From NCBI GenBank assembly GCA_035440445.1, contig DAORMJ010000009.1, positions 62,001 through 126,000 of the forward strand: a stretch of 64,000 nucleotides of DNA, given 5' to 3'. The stretch is from Ga0077548 sp035440445. Lineage in GTDB: Bacteria > Pseudomonadota > Alphaproteobacteria > Rhizobiales > Xanthobacteraceae. The notes beneath the pieces were generated by a model. The model saw nothing but the letters and a program-made list of their open reading frames with translations, was not told where the DNA came from and did no database searches. Both the position numbers and the translations under genes were made by a program. The stretch's first letter is position 1. Each line of letters starts with the position of its first letter. Of the stretch, positions 58,607-64,000 are shown in pieces.

Positions 58607-59599
58607 ATGCGAAAAATCGTCGTTCGAAAGCCCGGCGGCTTTGACGCCATGGAGCTGGTGAACGAGCCTGATCCGCATGCTGGCCCGGGCGAAGTTCGCA
58701 TTCGCACCCACGCCATGGCGGTGGGCTGGCCCGATGTTCTGATCCGGACCGGAGTTTATAAGTGGATGCCGCCATTGCCGGTGACGCTGGGCAACGAGCT
58801 GACTGGAATCATCGACGAAGTTGGTCCCGGCGTCGAGGGTCTAGCGGCCGGGAAGCCGGTTTATCTGGGCTCGCGCGAATTGAATTTTCAGTCCGGCTGC
58901 TATGCGGATGTGAAAGTCGCGCCTGCGCGTGCGGTGTTGCCGCTGCCGGCAGGCGTCGATCTCGCGCAAGCGGCGGGGCTTGGTTACTTCTCGCTCGCAT
59001 GGGCACTGGTTCACGAAACGACGCGCGGGTTCAAGCCAAAAAGTGCGCTCGTGATCGGCGCGGCTGGCGGGGTAGGGAGTGCGCTCGTGCAGATCGCGAA
59101 ACAGGCGGGCATGTCCGTGATCGGCACGGTGAGTTCCGAAGAGAAGGCGTCGTTTACGCGCTTGCTCGGCGCGGACGACGTCATCAATTACCGAAACGAG
59201 CCTGTTGCCGAGCGGGTAAAGAGCATCACCGGCGGCCGCGGGGTCGATCTGATCCTCGATCCGATTGTCGGTCCGGAGTTCTCGCAGCATTTCACGATGC
59301 TCGCGCCGTGGGGCACGGTGGTTGTTTACAACGCGACCGGCGGTCCGCCGAAGCCCGAATGGTTTCAGGATTGGCGGGCCACCGCGGGCGGCTGCACGGG
59401 GCTGCGCTATTTCTCCATGCACGTTTACGAAGACGATCCGGAAGGCCGCCGTCGCATCATTCGGGAGCCTTTGGAGCTACTGAGCGCGAGCAAGATCAGA
59501 ACGCCGGTCTATGCCGAGTTTCCGATGGCCGATGTCGCCAAGGCCCACGAAACCCTCGAGAGCGGCAAGCCGCTTGGAAAGATCCTGCTTCGGCCATGA
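58607..59599 (+). CDS. Zinc-free quinone-oxidoreductase-like dehydrogenase
   Basis: This 330-residue medium-chain dehydrogenase/reductase has a GroES-like N-terminal domain (PGEVRIRTHAMAVGWPDVLIRTGVY), then the nucleotide-binding fold with ALVIGAAGGVGSALVQIAKQAG (about 144-165) and GADDVINYRNE. The cysteine and histidine ligands of zinc alcohol dehydrogenases are absent, which places it with NADPH quinone/enoyl reductases. It reads away from the operator at 58547-58562. Confidence 0.85.
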   Translation: MRKIVVRKPGGFDAMELVNEPDPHAGPGEVRIRTHAMAVGWPDVLIRTGVYKWMPPLPVTLGNELTGIIDEVGPGVEGLAAGKPVYLGSRELNFQSGCYADVKVAPARAVLPLPAGVDLAQAAGLGYFSLAWALVHETTRGFKPKSALVIGAAGGVGSALVQIAKQAGMSVIGTVSSEEKASFTRLLGADDVINYRNEPVAERVKSITGGRGVDLILDPIVGPEFSQHFTMLAPWGTVVVYNATGGPPKPEWFQDWRATAGGCTGLRYFSMHVYEDDPEGRRRIIREPLELLSASKIRTPVYAEFPMADVAKAHETLESGKPLGKILLRP

Positions 59600-59607
59600 A
59601 ACAAAAA

Positions 59608-59633
59608 GGCGGCAGATGCTGCGATCTGCCGCC
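59608..59633 (-). terminator. Intrinsic terminator of the minus-strand ABC operon
   Basis: GGCGGCAGAT (59608-59617) and ATCTGCCGCC (59624-59633) form a perfect 10-bp stem with a 6-base loop. On the minus strand it is followed by TTTTTGT (59607-59601), a proper U tract, 22 bases after the binding-protein stop. It may also end the plus-strand dehydrogenase transcript. Confidence 0.8.
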
Positions 59634-59655
59634 TGAAGTCGCCTCGGGAAGAATT

Positions 59656-60591
59656 TCAGTTGAAATAAAGCTTCTTCACGTCGACCAGGGTTCTGGTCAG
59701 GCCTTGTTCTTTCGAAAGCTTGTTCCAGAATTCGAGCTGCTCGTCGGTCACATCGACGACTGCTTTTACCCGCGGTAGCTTTTTGACAACGTCACTCGGA
59801 AGCTTCAGGTGCTTTTCGAGCGACGCATAGGCGACCGTCGGATCTTTCTGCAGTAGCGCGACCGCGTCGCGCACGGCTTCGCGAAATGCGAGCGCCGCAG
59901 CGCGATTGGCCTCGGCCCAGGAGCGCTTCACGACGAAGCCGCCAAGCAACATGCCATCCGGAAAATCCGCGAAATAGTTGATGCCCGCTTGTCCGGAGCC
60001 GCTTTCCACGAGCCGCGACAGAAACGGCTCCGACACGGTGGCCGCGTCGATCTTGCCGGATTTCAACATGTCGCCCATTTGCGGAAAGCCGACTTCGAGG
60101 AAGGTCAGCTTTTTCGGATCGACGCCCCGGTCGAGCGCCCATTGCCGGAAAACCGTATCCAGCACGCCGCCAATCCCGGCGGCGCCGATCTTCTTCCCTT
60201 CGAGGTCTTTGGGGTTTGAAATGGTCAGGCCGTTGCGCAGGGCGAGGCGGCTCGTCGTATCCGACGGAGAGTTCACATTGGTGGCCGACAAGATCACCAG
60301 ATCCATCTTCGCTTCCACGCTCCGGATCAGGCTTGGCGCCGTCAGCGTTCCAGCTTCGAGGCTGCCACCCAGGATCGAAGGCACGATGATGCTGCCCTTC
60401 GTCATGAACACCATCTCGACGTCGAGGCCGCGCTTTTCGAAGAAGCCGTGATCTTTGGCGATCATGACCGATACGAACCCGGCGGACCCGGTAAAGCCGA
60501 GCCGCATCTTGGTCGGTTGCTGGGCGTTGGCTGCGCCGCAGAAGACGAGCATCGCAAGCGCTGCCGTTAGTCTGTGCAAGGCATGTCTCAT
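59656..60591 (-). CDS. ABC substrate-binding protein, SsuA/NMT1-like
   Basis: This 311-residue periplasmic protein has a signal peptide at 1-23 (ending AANAQ). The mature part begins TKMRLGFTGSAGFVSVMIAKDHGFFEKRGLDVEMV, and ISNPKDLEGKKIGAAGIGGVLDTVFRQW lies near 123-150. It is the last gene of a minus-strand operon ordered ATPase, permease, permease, binding protein, so its production ends at the terminator at 59608. The ligand is unknown; an acid or sulfonate related to the oxygenase/CoA-transferase pathway is possible. Confidence 0.86.
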   Translation of the reverse strand: MRHALHRLTAALAMLVFCGAANAQQPTKMRLGFTGSAGFVSVMIAKDHGFFEKRGLDVEMVFMTKGSIIVPSILGGSLEAGTLTAPSLIRSVEAKMDLVILSATNVNSPSDTTSRLALRNGLTISNPKDLEGKKIGAAGIGGVLDTVFRQWALDRGVDPKKLTFLEVGFPQMGDMLKSGKIDAATVSEPFLSRLVESGSGQAGINYFADFPDGMLLGGFVVKRSWAEANRAAALAFREAVRDAVALLQKDPTVAYASLEKHLKLPSDVVKKLPRVKAVVDVTDEQLEFWNKLSKEQGLTRTLVDVKKLYFN

Positions 60592-60637
60592 TTGCGTTCT
60601 CCCTAAGTAATCCGTCTCTTGTTTCTATTGCTTCCCG

Positions 60638-61384
60638 TTAGCGGCGCAGCAGTTTCCTGCCTGCACTGGCCAGAAGGAAGTTGCAGGTGAATCCGATCAT
60701 GCTAAGAATGAATATTCCGGCGTATAGTTCAGGCCCGCGATAGTAGTTTGCCGAGAGCAGCAGATGTTCGCCAATTCCGCCGAGACCGGTCAGCATCTCG
60801 CTCACGACAGTCAGGATCAGGGAAATCGTAAGGCCGATGCGCAATCCGGCAAAGATATCGGGCAGCGCGGCAGGCAGGCTAATTTTCCAGAACATCTCGA
60901 AGCGGTTCAGCTCAAGATTGCGTGCTGCATCGATCAGCCTCGGTTCTACCGAGGTGAAGCCCTGTATCGTCGAAAGCAGCACCGGCCACACCGCGCCGAT
61001 TGCAATAATGACGACGATCATCTCGTTTGTGATCCCCAAGATCATGATTGCGATCGGAAGTTTCGCGGATGAAGGGATCTGCCGGAAATATTCAAGGAGC
61101 GGAACGCAGTACGTCCGGACCAGCGAGGAACTTGCAATCAAGCCTCCAAGCAATACGCCGAGCAGGGACGCACTAAGCCAGCCGACCAGCATCCGGCTAA
61201 GGCTCGTCAGCGCATTCTTCAAGAGATCGCCGTTCTTTATGCCATCGACCAGTGCAGCCCAGGCAACATCGGGTGCGGGGAAGAACAGAGGGGAAAGCAG
61301 CTCGAGGCTCGCAATAAATTTCCAGATCAGGACCAATAGCGCTGCAAAGCCAAAACTGATTCCAAGCCACAATACGCGCTGCAT
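60638..61384 (-). CDS. ABC permease, SsuC-like (second)
   Basis: This 248-residue permease has six probable membrane segments. The coupling loop is VEPRLIDAARNLELNRFEMFWKISLPAALPDIF (about 145-177). ATG 61384 shares one base with the TGA of the permease gene before it (TGATG on the minus strand). Two non-identical permease genes in one SsuABC-like system are unusual, since most use a homodimer, so a heterodimeric channel is likely here. Confidence 0.85.
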   Translation of the reverse strand: MQRVLWLGISFGFAALLVLIWKFIASLELLSPLFFPAPDVAWAALVDGIKNGDLLKNALTSLSRMLVGWLSASLLGVLLGGLIASSSLVRTYCVPLLEYFRQIPSSAKLPIAIMILGITNEMIVVIIAIGAVWPVLLSTIQGFTSVEPRLIDAARNLELNRFEMFWKISLPAALPDIFAGLRIGLTISLILTVVSEMLTGLGGIGEHLLLSANYYRGPELYAGIFILSMIGFTCNFLLASAGRKLLRR

Positions 61385-62145
61385 CACGGCCTCCTGATCT
61401 TGGTGCCGGCCGCGAAGTATTTCAGCTGGATTGAAACCAGCAGATAGTTCAGCAAGACGCCGATGATCCCGATCCAGAAAAGGTAGGCGAAGGCGAGTGC
61501 GGGCTTGAGCGTCTGCTGCGCAATGATCATGGCGTAGCCGAGACCGCGCGGATTTGCGGCGACTTCCACGGTGACGGAGATGACGAGCGCAAGTGCTGCG
61601 GCGATGCGGATGCCGACGAAAATCGTAGGCAGCGACGCGGGAATGATGACGGACCACATCCTCTTGAAGAATCCGAGGCCGAGATTGCGGCTCACTTCCT
61701 CAAGCCGGGGTTCAATCTGCTGCGCGGCCGCGTTCGCGTAGATGGCGGCAGGCCAAAAGCAGCCGAAGGCGACCACGGCCACTTCCATGCGAAGGCCGAA
61801 GCCGAAGGTCAGCAGCGAAAGGGGGACCAGCGCAACGGAGGGAATGGGCCGGATGGTTTCAAAGGGAATCTCGGAAATCCGCGCGAAGGTAGGATAGAGA
61901 CCCAGCATCAGTCCGAAGAAGACGCCGGCCGAAACTCCGATCGAGAAACCGCCGAGGGCCGCCGCGAAAGTCTGGGAAGCATTCTTCAGGAGCGTGCCGT
62001 CCAACAGGATTTGCCAGGCGACCGGCGCAATCTCCGAGGGCTTCGCCAGAAATTCCTGCCCCGGCGCGGCAACGAGTTCCCAGATAAGGAGCAGGACCGC
62101 CGGAACGAGGAGCGCGCGGAAGACACTCTGCATAAGAGTCTTCAT
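61384..62145 (-). CDS. ABC permease, SsuC-like (first)
   Basis: This 253-residue permease, homologous to the next gene, has LLLIWELVAAP as first membrane segment, IRPIPSVALVPLSLLTFGFG (about 94-113) and the loop IEPRLEEVSRNLGLGFFKRMWSVIIPASLPTIF (about 142-174). It ends in a basic KYFAAGTKIRRP tail. It starts 7 bases after the ATPase gene's stop. With the following permease it probably forms the membrane pair of the importer. Confidence 0.86.
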   Translation of the reverse strand: MKTLMQSVFRALLVPAVLLLIWELVAAPGQEFLAKPSEIAPVAWQILLDGTLLKNASQTFAAALGGFSIGVSAGVFFGLMLGLYPTFARISEIPFETIRPIPSVALVPLSLLTFGFGLRMEVAVVAFGCFWPAAIYANAAAQQIEPRLEEVSRNLGLGFFKRMWSVIIPASLPTIFVGIRIAAALALVISVTVEVAANPRGLGYAMIIAQQTLKPALAFAYLFWIGIIGVLLNYLLVSIQLKYFAAGTKIRRP

Positions 62146-62152
62146 CCCACCC

Positions 62153-62677
62153 TCAATGTTGCAGGATGTTGAAAAGATGATGCCGGTGGTCGAGGAATTC
62201 CACGGTCGCGCGTGTCTCCAGTTGGGTTCGGGGACGAGGCAGATTGATGTCGCGGATCTCGCGGATTCTGCCGGGGTTCTTGTCCAGGCTGATGACGCGG
62301 TCGCCGAGATAGATCGCTTCCTCGAGATCGTGCGTGACGAAAATGACGCCTACACCTGTCTCGCTCGCGATGCGCGCCACCTCGTCCTGCAAGGTCTGCC
62401 GCGTCAGCGCGTCGAGTGCGCCAAAGGGCTCATCCATCAGGAGAAGGCGCGGCTCCATGGCAAGACAGCGCGCGATTTGCAGGCGTTGTTGCATGCCGCC
62501 GGAGAGTTCGGATGGAAGCTTCTTGTAGTGATCCGCGAGCCCGACCTTTTCGAGCAGGTTCATGATGATGGGTTCGCGCTGCTTTGTCGGAACGCCGCGC
62601 GCCTCAAGCGCTAGCGATACGTTGCCGTATGCGTGACGCCAGGGCAAAAGCGCCTTCGCGTAGTCCTGAAAGATCAC
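62153..62677 (-). pseudogene. ABC ATPase, C-terminal part of a frameshifted gene
   Basis: These residues begin near the Q-loop (VIFQDYAKALLPWRHAYGNVSLALE) and contain signature LSGGMQQRL, Walker B LLLMDEPFGALD and the switch histidine in VTHDLEEA. The Walker A is in the other frame upstream (62604-62909). The shift falls at about 62687-62696, in a GCAAGGATGC-like stretch where RKDAAVIFQ would be expected to join. Two missing bases or one extra base would restore one SsuB-like protein of about 250 residues. Confidence 0.8.
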
Positions 62678-62909
62678 CGCTGCATCCTTGCGGACCTACG
62701 ACGCGCTCGCCGAACAGCAACACCTCGCCGCGTGTCAGCGGCAGCAAGCCGGCAGCGGCGCGAAGCAGCGTCGTCTTTCCCGATCCCGATGCGCCGACGA
62801 TGCAAATGAATTCCGAGGCGCGCATTTCGAAGCTTACGCTCTCCACGACGGTGACGCCGCCGAAAGAAATGGATGCGTCTCGGAGTGACAGAACAACGGA
62901 ATCAACCAT
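62604..62909 (-). pseudogene. ABC ATPase, N-terminal part of a frameshifted gene
   Basis: This is the first part of the SsuB-like ATPase: LSLRDASISFGGVTVVESVSF, Walker A GASGSGKTT (about 39-47) and GEVLLFGERVVGP, after which the frame becomes nonsense and stops at 62604. Continuation lies in 62153-62677. It is the promoter-proximal gene of the minus-strand operon, and an operator copy (62938-62953) lies 29 bases upstream of its ATG. If the shift is real the importer has no working ATPase of its own; a draft error is equally possible. Confidence 0.8.
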
Positions 62910-62937
62910 TCAACTTCCGCTCGCTTTCCCGCATGAC

Positions 62938-62953
62938 TTATACACCTGTATAA
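62938..62953. promoter_or_regulatory. Palindromic operator, copy 4
   Basis: TTATACACCTGTATAA has perfect 7-base arms and differs from the consensus only at its two central bases. It lies 29 bases upstream of the ATPase start (minus strand), so it can control the SsuABC-like operon. Confidence 0.65.
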
Positions 62954-63109
62954 GATAGCTCCGGGGTGCTTTCAAGTTGCGTTTTGCGCTGTAAAACTAC
63001 GCGTGCTGCCTCGGCCGCAGCGTGGCAACAAGAACAAATCTCGTTCCGCATTGCGGTGCTCGGAATGAATACGCATCCGGCAATCGTGATAAGCCGCCGG
63101 TGCGTGATC

Positions 63110-64000
63110 TCAGCTCTTGCTATGAAGGACGCTCGCTACCAGACCGCTGATCGCGAGGATCGAGATCAAGGCAATGGCCGGCTGCGATGTCGGAAAGCTC
63201 GCGTACAAGAATCCGAACACGGGCGGCATGATGAGCGCGGCGAGGTTCGACGACTGCATGATCAGCGAATTGCCGATCGCTACATCGTAATGCGTTTTCG
63301 CCCGCATTCCGATTGCGGCCATGATCGCCGGAGGCAAGACGCCCGACACCAGCGACGCAAAGGCTGCCGCGGGAATGATAACGTGTGCGCTCGTAATGCC
63401 CTGCAGCAGATAGACGGACGCAAGCAGGTTTGCCGCGAAGGCAGTCATGAGTAGCGGCGCGACCTTGTTCCCGCGAGAGATGAAAAAGCTGCCTGCGAGA
63501 TTTCCGCCCACATTGGCGCCGACCACGAGCGCGCTGAAACGAGGGATGCTCAGCCAGGAGTCCGCCTTGCCGATGCGCAAGAGGTAAGGGGTCCAGGTCA
63601 CGAAGATGAACCAGATGCCCGCATAAGCAAAAAAGCACCACGCGAGACGCAGCACGGCCGGCGAAGTGATGGTTGCGATGATCTGCCGTTTCTCAATCGT
63701 TATGGCCGCGCTGCTTTCCGCAACCGGGCCGCGGGCAAAATAGTTCAATGCTGCAAGCGCGACGAAGCAGACGGCCAGGATTTGCCAGGCAGTCCTCCAG
63801 CCGATGGAGCTGTTCAGATAGGGTACCGTCAACATGGCAAGGACGATCCCGGTCGGAACTGCCGACGCCCATAAAGCGAGCGCGGTGCGTGCCTCCGATT
63901 TTGCGACCCTGAAGATCAGGCCCGGAATCGAAACGAAGATGATGATGTAGGCGGTGCCTTCGATCACCCTGCCGATGAGAAAATGCGGGAACGTGGTCGA
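63110..64000 (-). CDS. MFS transporter, 5' end beyond the window
   Basis: At least 296 residues of a major facilitator superfamily permease are present. The frame is open to the right edge, and the edge codons read FPHFLIGRVIEGTAYII, which is normal MFS helix sequence, so the start lies outside. Hydrophobic segments alternate with short loops, and a central cytoplasmic loop (AAITIEKRQIIATI) separates the two halves. Roughly eight or nine of the twelve helices are visible, through to a short HSKS tail. It resembles the CynX/NimT-type small-anion or drug carriers. It may carry a product of the pathway encoded to its left. Confidence 0.82.
   Translation of the reverse strand, partial: STTFPHFLIGRVIEGTAYIIIFVSIPGLIFRVAKSEARTALALWASAVPTGIVLAMLTVPYLNSSIGWRTAWQILAVCFVALAALNYFARGPVAESSAAITIEKRQIIATITSPAVLRLAWCFFAYAGIWFIFVTWTPYLLRIGKADSWLSIPRFSALVVGANVGGNLAGSFFISRGNKVAPLLMTAFAANLLASVYLLQGITSAHVIIPAAAFASLVSGVLPPAIMAAIGMRAKTHYDVAIGNSLIMQSSNLAALIMPPVFGFLYASFPTSQPAIALISILAISGLVASVLHSKS

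Noticed and set aside
1..64000. CRISPR arrays, insertion sequences and rRNA genes
   Set aside because: No regularly spaced repeats, transposase frames or rRNA-like stretches were seen by reading; a computed search could still find short remnants.

Overview
The window looks like a draft scaffold from a GC-rich alphaproteobacterium, most likely a member of the Hyphomicrobiales near Bradyrhizobiaceae. This is inference from gene content: many uptake ABC operons with Tat-exported or lipid-free binding proteins, a PaoABC-type periplasmic oxidase, an AtzG/AtzE/AtzH set, and an excisionase-integrase pair of the rhizobial type. Five runs of N break the sequence. Where a gene spans one of them the reading frame usually does not continue, so the N counts are probably nominal.

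Positions 1-4947 are the end of an integrated element. It has a LexA/cI-type repressor, an operator-promoter region with three related palindromes, a tightly overlapped operon of small genes (including a ProQ/FinO RNA-binding protein and a nucleoside 2-deoxyribosyltransferase), an overlapping excisionase and tyrosine integrase, and then the 3' half of a CAT-anticodon tRNA as attachment site. A second copy of that tRNA 3' half, with a 7-base deletion, lies at 34457-34498. The 29.5 kb between them therefore looks like a second, tandem island or accretion segment. A different tRNA 3' half sits at 14884-14928.

The segment 5-34 kb is catabolic. It opens with a sulfite-oxidase-family molybdoenzyme, a nitrilase, an NrtA/SsuA-type ABC transporter, malonyl-CoA decarboxylase, malonyl-CoA synthetase and a LysR regulator. 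Together these suggest import of an organic nitrile such as cyanoacetate and its conversion through malonate to acetyl-CoA. Next come a GntR regulator, a SnoaL-like protein and a branched-chain-type ABC system (binding protein frameshifted, ATPase cut by an amber codon) with a CodA-like amidohydrolase. These are followed by a Dpp-type ABC system with AtzG/AtzE/AtzH (HpxX/Y/Z-like) amide hydrolysis genes, and by a PaoABC aldehyde oxidoreductase.

Positions 34.5-42.9 kb hold a complete siderophore-use locus: AraC regulator, TonB receptor, periplasmic esterase, FepB/FecCD/FepC-like transporter and a siderophore-interacting reductase. Positions 43.3-48.0 kb hold an amidohydrolase with unusual metal-site residues plus an ABC transporter and an esterase-like hydrolase. 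A LysR regulator at 48 kb shares a 25-bp sequence motif between its own upstream region and that operon.

Positions 49.3-64 kb hold a second catabolic region: two-component flavin monooxygenase, class III CoA-transferase, CocE/NonD hydrolase, TetR regulator, alpha/beta hydrolase, CobW-like GTPase, AhpD-like protein, metallo-beta-lactamase-fold hydrolase, quinone-oxidoreductase-like enzyme, a second SsuABC-like transporter (ATPase frameshifted) and a partial MFS transporter. Four copies of one palindrome, consensus TTATACAATTGTATAA, lie upstream of its transcription units and suggest a single local regulon, probably under the TetR protein. I saw no CRISPR array, rRNA, complete tRNA or insertion sequence.
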